64,000 nucleotides of DNA from contig NZ_WVRN01000002.1 of NCBI RefSeq assembly GCF_013112245.1, positions 1-64,000 on the forward strand. The letters run 5' to 3'. The position numbers were made by a program, and so were the translations under genes. Positions 9,837 to 18,631 of this stretch are shown in pieces. How positions within the stretch are numbered: the stretch's first letter is position 1; each line of letters begins with the position of its first letter. The notes below the pieces were generated by a model that was given only the letters and a program-made list of their open reading frames with translations, had not been told where the DNA came from and did not search any database. The stretch comes from Ruegeria sp. HKCCD4315 (GTDB taxonomy: Bacteria; Pseudomonadota; Alphaproteobacteria; Rhodobacterales; Rhodobacteraceae).

Positions 9837-9850
9837 GAGGGGAGTAATAA
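9837..9850 (+). promoter_or_regulatory. Ribosome binding site fixing a GTG start
   Basis: GAGGGGAG at 9837-9844 sits seven bases before GTG at 9851. This supports GTG as the start codon of the autotransporter gene, since the encoded N-terminus is an extended signal peptide. Confidence 0.65.
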
Positions 9851-12800
9851 GTGAAAAGTGGGAAATTGGGGCGGCACGTGAAAAACCACGTGGCCCGTGG
9901 CGGTCGAGTAGTGAAATGGAAAGGGACAGTGGCGAGTATGGCGCCTTCGGTGTTCCTCGCATCGGTTTCGGTGGTTGCGCTGTCCGTGGGGATGACAGCA
10001 GCAGATACGATTTCATCGATACAGAACACCAATCTAACGGTCACGACCGACGAAAATCACACCGTTACATCTACAGGCGCCGTCGACCTGACAACAAGCG
10101 GTGGCCCGGCCGTTACGATCGACGCAGACTACAGCAGTATTGCAACGAACAACGGCAGGATCTCCGGCCCATCTGTAAGCGCGGCGGTTGGGACCGGCCT
10201 GCTGTTGAACGGCGATCTGGCGACCACGGGTCAAATTGTGAACAACGGCACAATTGACATCGACGTAAACAGCACAAGCTTTGCGGCCGCAAGTGGCGTA
10301 ACGCTGGCCGGACAAACCGATGGCGCGTTTGTCAACACTGGCACCATCAATTCAGATGCTAACGCAGCCTCTAGTAGCGCATCAGCCGTTGGGGTGATGT
10401 TTGCCGGTGATGTTGGATCGACTGCACTAATCCGAAACACTGGCACCATATCTGCGACCGCTTCGGGGTCGTCTACTTTTGCAGCTGCAATGGGTTTGGT
10501 GTTTGACTTCGACGTCGACACCAACCTCAACAACAGCGGCACGATTCAGGCCACAGCCAGGAACGCATCAACCCTTTCAGCAACCGGTATTCAAATTGAT
10601 CTGGAGCTGAACGGTAACCTGAACAACTCGGGCACGATCACTGCGACGGCGAACGAAAACGGCAGTTTTGCGCGCGCCGCCGGTGTTCGTATTGGCGATG
10701 ATGTCACTGGCAATATCAACAACAGTGGCACCGTCACCGCACAGGCCGCTGGCAGTTCGTCTTCGGTCGAAGCGTTTGGATACGATCTCGACGGTGGCCT
10801 GACTGGTAATTTCAACAACTCCGGCAGCATCGTCGCTGTCGCGACCGAGGCGTTTTCCGCTCCGTTCCCACCTTTGCCGCCATTCCTGCGCAACCCGGAT
10901 GCCGCTGCGGTTGTGATCCAAGATACGGTTCAGGGGAATATTAGCACTTCCGGTACGGTGACTGTCAGAGCCACCAATACCAGCACAGGAAGTGCGACGG
11001 CTTCGGGCTTCCACCTCAAGGACGACCTGATCGGAGTTTTCTCAAACTCTGGTTCGATTTCAGTATCCGCAACCTCGCCTGACGACGGCGCCGAAGCTTA
11101 CGGTGTCTATATTAGTAATGACTTGGACGGCGGATTTTCGAATTCCGGTTCAATCACCGTGACAGCGGATTCAGGCGACAACGACGCAGAGGCCTATGGC
11201 CTTTATGTTTCCCAGGACGTCAACGGCGATATCTTCAACAGCGGTAGCGTGCAGACACGCGCTGTAAACGGCACAACAGCGACCGCTGCAGGCTTCTACA
11301 TCAATGGCGATCTCACCGGAAACTTTGACAACTCGGGTTCAATAAACAGCGTCGCCACCAATATTACAGATGACGAAGCCGAGGCTTACGGCCTGTATGT
11401 GGATGGCGACGTCACCGGCAACATCGTCAATTCCGGGACGATTTACGCGCAGGGGGATGGATCCTCTTCTGCGACGGTGGCCGGTTTCTACTTCGATTCA
11501 AACTTTGACGGAAACTTCACCAACTCCGGTTCCATTACCGCAATTGCGACGGATCAGACCGAAGAGGCTGAGGCTTATGGGCTTTATGTTGACGGCGACG
11601 CGACCGGCGACATTGTCAACTCCGGTACGGTTTTAGCACGAGGTGACGGAGAAACTTCGGCTACTGTTGGCGGTTTCTACCTTGACGGGGCTTTGGACGG
11701 AAACTTCACCAATTCAGGTTCGATCACCGCGATTGCCACCGATCAGACCGAAGAGGCTGAGGCTTACGGGCTTTATGTCAACGACGACGTGACCGGCAAC
11801 ATCGTCAATTCAGGAACGATTTTCTCGCGCGCCGATGGGTATTCCGAAGCTACTCTGGGCGGCATCTATCTGGACGGCGATTTCACCGGTAACTTCACCA
11901 ACTCAGGTTCAGTAACGGTTGTCGGAACGGATCAGACGGAGTCTGTCGAAGCGTTCGGTTTCTACGTCAATGACGACATGACCGGGAATATTGCCAACTC
12001 CGGTTCCATATCGGTTAACGCTAATGGCGAAACCGATGCTACCGCGGCCGGTATCTACATCGATGGCGCGCTGGCTGGTGACTTCTCGAACTCGGGTGTG
12101 ATTACAGCAGTCAGCACCGATGTCACCGACGATGCAGACGCCTATGGTTTTTACGTCAATGATGGCATGACCGGTGACATTACCAACTCCGGAACGATCT
12201 CGGTTCGCTCCGATGAAGCCTCCGAGGCATATAATGGAGGCATCTTCATCCGAGACGGTTACGACGGCGCATTGTCCAACTCGGGCGTAATCGATGCGGT
12301 GAGTGTCTCGATCAGCGAAGACGCAACAGCCCGTGGGGTTTACATCCGTGGGGATACCACAGGCAGTGTGTCCAACAGCGGCAGCATCTCTGTCAGCGCC
12401 AATGGTGTCGAGAGAGCGCGCGCGCAGGCCATCCTGTTGTATGACGATGTGACAGCTTCAGTGACCAACACCGGTAACATCAGCGCCACGGTAGAGCTTA
12501 CAAATCCGACCAGCAGCGCAGCTGCCATCGCTGCGGGCATCTATATCGAGACTATGCAAGGCGGCCTTTCCAACAGCGGCACGATTACCGCAACGGCGTT
12601 GGGCGACGGGGCGGATGCCTTTGGTCTTTACCTCGAAGACATGCAGGGAACCCTTGCCAGCAGCGGTGAGATATCTGCAACGGCCTCTGGTGCAGATGGG
12701 GATGCGCTTGGGATCTACATCGAGAACTTCGATGGGGTGATAACAGACATCGGAACGGTTTCGGCTTTGTCTGAAAATGGCGACGCATATGCGATCTATC

Positions 12801-13960
12801 TGGAGGGCGGTACCGGTACGCTGAACGTCGATACCGAGGATCGGGTGACCGGTACCATCCGGGTTGCGGCTCATGACGTTAACCTCGACGCGCGCGGCGG
12901 CAGCAATGTGTTCTTCTTCGAAGACGCTGCCACGGACAGCGGAACCTTTACGACGACCGTGTCCGATGACAGGTCGGCCTGGTACGTTGAAGGCGAAGGC
13001 GGATCAAACCCGGTCTATGCAAGCGTCGACTCCGCGGATGTTTTCACATCGGGTGATGTCATCGCAACATACGGTGGGGTGGTTGGCAATGCCGGGCAAG
13101 CGTTGGGTTACAGTGCTCCGGCTCAGGTATCGCGAGGCCTGCCCTTCGCAGGCGGATCTTTAAATGCGTTCCGCCCTTATGTGATGGTCGACGCACAAGC
13201 GAAACGGTTCGAGCAATCTGACACCACGGACACGGATGTAGACATCCTGAACGGCAGTTTCGGTTTCGCAGGGCAGTTGGAAAATGGGACAGCTTTGGCC
13301 TTTGGCATTGGCGTGTTCACAGCCGATGGGGACAGCGACACAACTTCGTTCGACACAGATGCTGTTTACCTAAGCTTTGCCGCTGGCCGCCAGTTCGGTG
13401 CCTACACGGTAGAAGCAGATATTGGGGTTGGTTTCTTGTCGAATGACAAAACAAGGGAAATTAACGGCAGCCCTGACGCAAATGGAGACTACGACTCCAC
13501 TCTCTATACGGTGAACCTAGGTATCGAACGTTCATTCGACTTGCAAAACCAGTTCGATCTCCTGGGCTTTGGCAACGTTCGCTACACTCGGCAAGAAGAC
13601 GATGGCTATACTGAAACCGGCTCACTCGCAAATGCAACGATAGGCGACGCGACAACTGAGGTGATCGAAGCCAAATTGGGCGTCGAGGCCAAAAAAGCCG
13701 TGACCAAAGGCGGAGCCATAATCGGTCAACTCAGCGGTGTGGTACGTCGCGATCTGGGCGATTCATCTGCTAATGTTACCGTGTTTTCAAGCAGCAACAC
13801 GCTTGTATTCCCCAGTACCGACTTCACCGGAGGCAGTGTCCTGGTCGGCTATGAACATGACTTTGCATCCGGCCTGAAACTGGAAGTAAACGCGGAACAG
13901 GAGATTGGTGACGACGCTCAGGGACCGTTTGTAAAAGCCGGTATCAAGTGGTCGTTTTGA
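9851..13960 (+). CDS. Repeat-rich autotransporter (type Va-like) surface protein
   Basis: This 1369-residue protein has a basic N-terminus and a hydrophobic stretch near residues 30-50 (VFLASVSVVALSVGMTAADT) that reads as an extended signal peptide. The passenger, to about residue 1060, consists of units of 31-32 residues marked by GN-[FI]-x-NSG-[ST]-I, often in doublets of 63 residues (189 bases). This pattern suggests a beta-solenoid. The last roughly 280 residues form the autotransporter barrel and end in GIKWSF with a terminal Phe. It is probably an adhesin or surface-layer protein. No enzymatic domain was seen in the passenger. It is divergent from the TPR-sulfotransferase gene. Confidence 0.88.
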   Translation: MKSGKLGRHVKNHVARGGRVVKWKGTVASMAPSVFLASVSVVALSVGMTAADTISSIQNTNLTVTTDENHTVTSTGAVDLTTSGGPAVTIDADYSSIATNNGRISGPSVSAAVGTGLLLNGDLATTGQIVNNGTIDIDVNSTSFAAASGVTLAGQTDGAFVNTGTINSDANAASSSASAVGVMFAGDVGSTALIRNTGTISATASGSSTFAAAMGLVFDFDVDTNLNNSGTIQATARNASTLSATGIQIDLELNGNLNNSGTITATANENGSFARAAGVRIGDDVTGNINNSGTVTAQAAGSSSSVEAFGYDLDGGLTGNFNNSGSIVAVATEAFSAPFPPLPPFLRNPDAAAVVIQDTVQGNISTSGTVTVRATNTSTGSATASGFHLKDDLIGVFSNSGSISVSATSPDDGAEAYGVYISNDLDGGFSNSGSITVTADSGDNDAEAYGLYVSQDVNGDIFNSGSVQTRAVNGTTATAAGFYINGDLTGNFDNSGSINSVATNITDDEAEAYGLYVDGDVTGNIVNSGTIYAQGDGSSSATVAGFYFDSNFDGNFTNSGSITAIATDQTEEAEAYGLYVDGDATGDIVNSGTVLARGDGETSATVGGFYLDGALDGNFTNSGSITAIATDQTEEAEAYGLYVNDDVTGNIVNSGTIFSRADGYSEATLGGIYLDGDFTGNFTNSGSVTVVGTDQTESVEAFGFYVNDDMTGNIANSGSISVNANGETDATAAGIYIDGALAGDFSNSGVITAVSTDVTDDADAYGFYVNDGMTGDITNSGTISVRSDEASEAYNGGIFIRDGYDGALSNSGVIDAVSVSISEDATARGVYIRGDTTGSVSNSGSISVSANGVERARAQAILLYDDVTASVTNTGNISATVELTNPTSSAAAIAAGIYIETMQGGLSNSGTITATALGDGADAFGLYLEDMQGTLASSGEISATASGADGDALGIYIENFDGVITDIGTVSALSENGDAYAIYLEGGTGTLNVDTEDRVTGTIRVAAHDVNLDARGGSNVFFFEDAATDSGTFTTTVSDDRSAWYVEGEGGSNPVYASVDSADVFTSGDVIATYGGVVGNAGQALGYSAPAQVSRGLPFAGGSLNAFRPYVMVDAQAKRFEQSDTTDTDVDILNGSFGFAGQLENGTALAFGIGVFTADGDSDTTSFDTDAVYLSFAAGRQFGAYTVEADIGVGFLSNDKTREINGSPDANGDYDSTLYTVNLGIERSFDLQNQFDLLGFGNVRYTRQEDDGYTETGSLANATIGDATTEVIEAKLGVEAKKAVTKGGAIIGQLSGVVRRDLGDSSANVTVFSSSNTLVFPSTDFTGGSVLVGYEHDFASGLKLEVNAEQEIGDDAQGPFVKAGIKWSF

Positions 13961-13976
13961 CCCCTTGCAAACAATG

Positions 13977-14000
13977 GAAGGCAGCCATCCGGCTGCCTTC
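13977..14000 (+). terminator. Terminator hairpin after the autotransporter gene
   Basis: GAAGGCAGCC / GGCTGCCTTC form a perfect 10-bp stem with loop ATCC, 17 bases after the stop codon. There is no T run, so it is a stable 3' hairpin or a weak terminator. Confidence 0.65.
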
Positions 14001-14591
14001 TCAAACCTGCATCAATCTCCGGCAAGTCCCATGTTTAAATAGGAACGTCAGAAAGTCGATCTGATTGGTGTCTCGACGACTTGGGAAAAGGACGATGTTC
14101 AAAGACTTGGTCACCGTGACTTTGCCGATTCAGTCCCCATTGCGGACATTCCCAATGTGCATGGTGCCTCAGATCTTTCATAGTCAACTCAGCCCAACAA
14201 CGTTGTCATTATCGCTCGTGTCCCAAGGGCTAGCCGAGGAAGAAGTCCCCAACTTCGCCACCTGCACATTGGTTCAATAGCCAATCCTGAATGCCCCCGC
14301 GTCATAGCGATCTCGGTCCTAGCCGGACTCAAACGCGCGTAAGGCGTAAGTTTCAGATTCAATTAACGAATTAGTCTAAGCAAATAGCGGACGTTCTTTG
14401 TTCGCGCGCAAGGAACATTGCCTGGGATCAAGGCGTAGCTTAGGACATTGGCAAGCAGTTGAACCGTTTGTGCGATTGCTCGCGGCAATTGGCGCGGCGC
14501 AGAAAACAACTTGGGCTGATTTTCAAAGACGTAGGTGTCAGCAGTCTGACTCAAACGTGACGGAAGGCTTTGGTTTACGTCCCGCTGGAGC
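14001..14591. other. Gene-free stretch between convergent genes
   Basis: About 590 bases between the autotransporter and the RTX gene contain only short frames without recognisable composition. I see no regulatory repeat in this stretch. Confidence 0.45.
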
Positions 14592-14623
14592 AAAAAAAAC
14601 CCAGCCGGTGGAAACCGGCTGGG
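14592..14623 (-). terminator. Rho-independent terminator of the RTX gene
   Basis: On the minus strand a perfect 10-bp stem (CCCAGCCGGT / ACCGGCTGGG) with a 4-base loop is followed by eight T residues. It lies 24 bases after the stop of the RTX gene. Confidence 0.92.
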
Positions 14624-14646
14624 GCGTTTGCAAAAACAGTCAGAGA

Positions 14647-17418
14647 TCAGAGACCCCAGTCCTGCGATTGCTGTACGGTCAGCTCGTTGACCTGCTGCAT
14701 GATGTCATATTCGCTGTGCACATTTTGGACAGTGACAATCCCTTGGCCATTGGCACTGATATGGCAGTTGCCGTTTGAGAAGTTGAACTGCAACTGATCC
14801 AGCGAAGACAAACCCAAGCCTTCCAGATCAAAGACGATCGCGTCGTCCGCTTCAAAGTCTCTGATGCGAGGCGTGGCATTTGGCGAACCCGGGCCGGTGA
14901 ATACAAAGGTATCGCTGCCTTCGCCACCTGTCAGACTCACCAGACCGGCTTTCGTTGACTGGTCGGCGTCCAGGATGATCACGTCATCACCAGCACCGCC
15001 ATCGGCGTTGGCAATCAATGCACCCTTGCGGATCATGATGATGTCGTCGCCATCGCCGCCGTTCAGGTTAGCAGCCTGATTATGTGCTCCGCCAATGATA
15101 TAGTCGTCACCGCCCCCACCATTCAGGGTCACCATACCGCTGCCGTCGTCACCGACCATATAGTCCCAGCTATAGGTCCCATCGACGTTTGGAACAGTGT
15201 CATCAACTTGGACATCGATCCGGTTGCCATATTTCTCGAACCACGCAAGCGTGTTCGAACCAAACGCAGGTTCGTAGACAATTTCATTGCCCTGAAGGCT
15301 GCGCAAATCGACGTAGGACGGATCAAATCCGTTCCCGTCATCGTCATAACGCACGATGTCTTCACCGGTCGTTTTGCTGAACAGCACGATCTGACCGTTT
15401 TCGATGCGGTGATCCAGATCGAACCAGCCGCTCATCCCATAGGCATCCATGTCGATCTCGATACGGTCGCCTTCGTTGGCGTCGAAATCGGTGATCGTGT
15501 TTTCGCCACCGTTCAGAACGAAGGTGTCTTTACCCTGGCCGCCGGTCAAAGTGTCTTTACCCTTGCCCGAAACCAAAGTGTCGTTGCCTTCTCCGCCATC
15601 CAGGATGTCGTTTCCATCCATCCCGTTCAGGACGTTGTCGCCGCTATCGCCGATCAGATGGTCATCGAACTGGCTGCCAATGACGTTTTCCACCTCGTAG
15701 ACATAGTCGCGCCACTTGTCGCTTGTTTTACCGTCATATTCGACACCGTTCACCTCAAAGTAGCTTTTGCCGTCTTCTTTGCGCATGTCCACGGTGACAC
15801 CGCTGCTGGCATCCAGATACGCGATAGTATCGTCGCCGCCGCCGCCGTATATGTGGTTAAAGCCGGATCCGGCGATGAAAAGGTCGTCACCGCCAAAGCC
15901 CCAAAAGCTGTCATCGCCGGCTTTGCTTTCCTCACCGTCTTGGCCGAACCGGTTGTATCCCATCAGGATGTCGCCGTAATCCGTACCAAAGAGGTAGTCA
16001 GCGTTGGCTTTCCCATAGATCTCGGTTCCGCCATAAGCGCCCAGCATCAGGAACTTACCGCTGCCCAAACCGTCAAGCGACCCGTTTGGCAAATCAAACG
16101 ACTGGCCCGACTGCATGTCGACACCGTCTTTGTCGATGAAAAGCGCGGTTTCGACGACCTGCTTTGCCCAAGCCTGACGGATGGAGAGATCATCCCAGTT
16201 CAAGCTTGAAGGGAAAGAGCTTTTCAGTTGGTCCCAGTAGATGACAGCGATCAGCTTGGGTGTGTCTGTCGATTCATCGTAGATCCGGAACGCCTGCTCC
16301 TTTGGCAGACCTTCATGCTTGAAGGTGATGTCGTCGAAGTTGTGCTCGGTCAATGGAACGATGATCGTATCCTGTGTCGGATCGAAATCACGCACATGCG
16401 TGGCATTGCCATCTTGGAACTCGCCACCGGCTTGACCGCCCATATTTGAAAGCGCTTCTCCCAATCCGAAGAACATACTCACCAAGCCGCCCATCGGTCC
16501 GGGCAAGATGGCACCAGCGGCCGCACCCATGCCTGTCCACAATCCGTCGGCCATGTAATCCGTAAAGTCTTTGCCGTCGTTTGTAGGGGCATTGGCATCG
16601 CCAAGCACGAAGGTGTCGAAGCCGGAGCCGCCCCACAACTGGTCATGACCGGCCTGGCCATCCCTATTGCCGGAATACAGCCAGTCATTATCGGCACCAC
16701 CATACAGCGTATCTACGCCGGTTCCACCCAACAGAATGTCGTTGCCGGTGCCGCCATAGATTGTGTCGTCATCATCACCGCCATCGATATAGTCATTACC
16801 TGACCCACCGCTCAATATGTCGTTTCCAGCGCGGCCATAGATCGTGTCATCTCCACCCATGCCAAAGATTTTGTCGTCGTGCTTGTATGCGCCGTTGCGA
16901 TGCGTGTCCGCGCCGTAGATCACATTGTCTTTGTCATTCCCGATCACCCCGGCTTCGACCCGATAGACGATGTCTTTTTTGCCGCCTTTCTTGTGGTCGA
17001 AGTGGTGCCAGATGTTATTGGTGAAGTTCGTCTCGTTCTCACCCAACCATTTAACGCCGCCGGCGATGACCTTTTCGGTCACGTCGATCCGGCTCCAGTT
17101 GTGGGGATATTCTTGCCAATTCAAGGACCAATACTCATGATCATAGCCGTGGAAGTGCATCTGATCGGGCGTCATCCCAATCTCGGTATCAATTTCATTG
17201 ACCATGCGCGGCGGCAGAACGTCATCGGACGAGTCCGCCACGACCTTGGGCAAGGCTGATGCCTCGGGGCCAGCAAGCGAAACCTGCCCGGAAGACTCCA
17301 GCGGTTCACCGCTCGTCTTCACCGAGAGAAGCTCCTCGCTTTGTTCTTCGATGATATCATCTGTTTTGACCACACCCTTCGTAAAAGGCTGGTGGTTGGT
17401 TTTGTTTGCATGTTTCAT
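14647..17418 (-). CDS. RTX calcium-binding secreted protein
   Basis: This is a protein of about 923 residues with three clusters of glycine-aspartate nonapeptides of the GGxGxDxhx type (for example GGSGNDYIDGGDDDDTIYGG), the calcium-binding beta-roll of type I secreted proteins. ATG at 17418 is chosen because AGGAG precedes it by seven bases; the frame is open for 19 more codons upstream. Between the first and second clusters lies a nonpolar, Gly-rich segment (AAAGAILPGPMGGLVSMFFG). The protein ends in DWGL, Asp plus nonpolar residues, as in PrtD-type secretion signals. There is no N-terminal signal peptide and no recognised protease, lipase or adhesin domain. The exporter genes lie 1.2 kb away on the same strand. 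Confidence 0.85.
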   Translation of the reverse strand: MKHANKTNHQPFTKGVVKTDDIIEEQSEELLSVKTSGEPLESSGQVSLAGPEASALPKVVADSSDDVLPPRMVNEIDTEIGMTPDQMHFHGYDHEYWSLNWQEYPHNWSRIDVTEKVIAGGVKWLGENETNFTNNIWHHFDHKKGGKKDIVYRVEAGVIGNDKDNVIYGADTHRNGAYKHDDKIFGMGGDDTIYGRAGNDILSGGSGNDYIDGGDDDDTIYGGTGNDILLGGTGVDTLYGGADNDWLYSGNRDGQAGHDQLWGGSGFDTFVLGDANAPTNDGKDFTDYMADGLWTGMGAAAGAILPGPMGGLVSMFFGLGEALSNMGGQAGGEFQDGNATHVRDFDPTQDTIIVPLTEHNFDDITFKHEGLPKEQAFRIYDESTDTPKLIAVIYWDQLKSSFPSSLNWDDLSIRQAWAKQVVETALFIDKDGVDMQSGQSFDLPNGSLDGLGSGKFLMLGAYGGTEIYGKANADYLFGTDYGDILMGYNRFGQDGEESKAGDDSFWGFGGDDLFIAGSGFNHIYGGGGDDTIAYLDASSGVTVDMRKEDGKSYFEVNGVEYDGKTSDKWRDYVYEVENVIGSQFDDHLIGDSGDNVLNGMDGNDILDGGEGNDTLVSGKGKDTLTGGQGKDTFVLNGGENTITDFDANEGDRIEIDMDAYGMSGWFDLDHRIENGQIVLFSKTTGEDIVRYDDDGNGFDPSYVDLRSLQGNEIVYEPAFGSNTLAWFEKYGNRIDVQVDDTVPNVDGTYSWDYMVGDDGSGMVTLNGGGGDDYIIGGAHNQAANLNGGDGDDIIMIRKGALIANADGGAGDDVIILDADQSTKAGLVSLTGGEGSDTFVFTGPGSPNATPRIRDFEADDAIVFDLEGLGLSSLDQLQFNFSNGNCHISANGQGIVTVQNVHSEYDIMQQVNELTVQQSQDWGL

Positions 17419-17515
17419 CTTCTTTCTCCTCACTATTCTGGATGCTTGGCACACGGAAATCGGGCCAATTCTCATCGCAGATCATAAGGAAGATGTGGTC
17501 GTTCGCGGGTGCGAT

Positions 17516-17561
17516 CTCAACGCGGAAATGACGCGTAAACTGTTACAAAGTATGACAAAAA
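17516..17561 (-). promoter_or_regulatory. Shared upstream element of the RTX gene
   Basis: On the minus strand this contains TGTCATACTTTGTAACAGTT, readable as a 10-bp direct repeat (TGTCATACTT, TGTAACAGTT), the spacing used by OmpR/PhoB-type regulators. A closely similar element lies at the same distance upstream of the modular protein gene at 17730-18284. The start codon is about 100-140 bases downstream. Confidence 0.55.
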
Positions 17562-17648
17562 AGAAATCACTACGGCTTGAAATGCACTATCCGGCTGGTG
17601 CCGTTTCGGGCTCCAGCCGGTGGAATACTTGGCTTTCCTTTTGGTTGC

Positions 17649-17684
17649 CCGAGCGCCTGTTTCCATAGAAACTAAAGCGCTCGG
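17649..17684 (-). terminator. Hairpin downstream of the modular protein gene
   Basis: CCGAGCGC / GCGCTCGG form an 8-bp outer stem with an inner GTTTC / GAAAC stem, 46 bases after the stop codon. No T run follows on the minus strand, so termination is uncertain. Confidence 0.4.
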
Positions 17685-17729
17685 AGTTTGGTTTTGCAGC
17701 GATAGAGGATCGCTACTTTCTCGCTGCAT

Positions 17730-18284
17730 TCAAACGACCAGATCAACAAAGAAGCTGTCGGTCGGAACGATTTCGCACAGCGGCGGAGGTGTCGTTGCCG
17801 ACAGTTCCATTTCATCCTGCGGAACCTCTGTACCGCATCTCGGATCAGGCATGATCGGGGACACAGCGGTCAGGTCTTCAGCTTCGCCAGCAGGAACTGC
17901 GCCATACGGCAGCGGAGCCACCGCGATCAGGTCTTCGCCTGCACCAGCAGGAACCGCACCATAGGGCAGCGGTGCGACTGCAATCAGGTCCTCACCGTCC
18001 TGAGGCACCTCAGTGCCGCAGCGGGGATCAGGCATGATCGGGGCGACTGCCGTCAGGTCTTCGCCTTCACCGGCAGGCACCGCGCCATATGGCAGAGGGG
18101 TCACAGCGACCAGCTCTTCGATGGGATCGGCAACCAGCGGATCAGCTGGCAGCGGGGTTACTGCGGTCAGATCCTCACCATCCTGGGGCACCGGGGTGCC
18201 GCAACGTGGATCAGGCATGATCGGGGTCACAGCGATGACGTCATCGGCTGCAATTTCGAAGGTTGTATGTGTCTTGGTAGTCAT
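17730..18284 (-). CDS. Small modular protein of A-B-B repeats, probable type I secretion cargo
   Basis: I do not recognise this 184-residue protein. After a 14-residue start it consists of eight modules of 19-25 residues, each opening with [DE]-[LV]-x-A-V-x-P. A modules continue IMPDPRCGTEVPQDGE (residues 15-37, 76-98, 137-159); B modules continue LPYGAVPAG (57-75, 99-117, 118-136), with a diverged B at 38-56. The order is A-B'-B-A-B-B-A-end, a 61-residue super-repeat. Each A module has one Cys, and a fourth Cys is in the last module. The protein ends in DLVV, which fits a PrtD-type C-terminal signal. ATG at 18284 is preceded by AGGAG. It lies between the RTX gene and the exporter genes, on the same strand. 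Confidence 0.78.
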   Translation of the reverse strand: MTTKTHTTFEIAADDVIAVTPIMPDPRCGTPVPQDGEDLTAVTPLPADPLVADPIEELVAVTPLPYGAVPAGEGEDLTAVAPIMPDPRCGTEVPQDGEDLIAVAPLPYGAVPAGAGEDLIAVAPLPYGAVPAGEAEDLTAVSPIMPDPRCGTEVPQDEMELSATTPPPLCEIVPTDSFFVDLVV

Positions 18285-18381
18285 TGGTATTCTCCTCATT
18301 AAAGTTGGTACTTGGCACCCAAAAATCAGTTGGAAACGTCCTCCTCGGGTATACAAACAAGGTGGTGGTCCCACCCGTTTC

Positions 18382-18430
18382 TTTCAACGCGAATTCACGG
18401 CGTAAATTGTTACAAAGTATGACAAAAATC
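18382..18430 (-). promoter_or_regulatory. Shared upstream element of the modular protein gene
   Basis: On the minus strand this reads TGTCATACTTTGTAACAATT and matches the element at 17516-17561 almost base for base. The distance between this element and the ribosome binding site is 92 bases here and 93 at the RTX gene. A second shared patch (TTGGCAC) lies between the two. The simplest reading is joint control of both cargo genes. Confidence 0.55.
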
Positions 18431-18544
18431 TCTGAGGAAGCGGTGATTTTTCTGCTCTGAAGCCTCGGTAGCCCCCGCCAAATTCGCTGATGTATTTCGC
18501 TAAAATGTCCGGCACAAAAGAGTGCCTTCGGAGATACGCAAATT

Positions 18545-18574
18545 GAAAAAACCAGCGCCAATTCTGACGCTGGT
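18545..18574 (-). terminator. Rho-independent terminator of the secretion operon
   Basis: On the minus strand ACCAGCG / CGCTGGT form a 7-bp stem with a 10-base loop, followed directly by six T residues. It is about 58 bases after the stop of the adaptor gene. Confidence 0.75.
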
Positions 18575-18631
18575 CTCGTTGTGCTGTCACGTCTTGAAAC
18601 GTGTAAGCAAGTTGTGACTTCGGGCCGCAGA

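Noticed and set aside
15082..16209. A 375-codon open frame on the plus strand opposite the RTX gene, rich in Val, Ile and Phe.
   Set aside because: It is antisense to the Gly-Asp repeats; their codon pattern (GGN GAN) removes stops from the opposite strand. It has no ribosome site or recognisable domain.
17730..18284. Regular repeats that might be taken for a CRISPR array.
   Set aside because: The repeats are in-frame coding modules without unique spacers, and they carry a ribosome site and stop codon.
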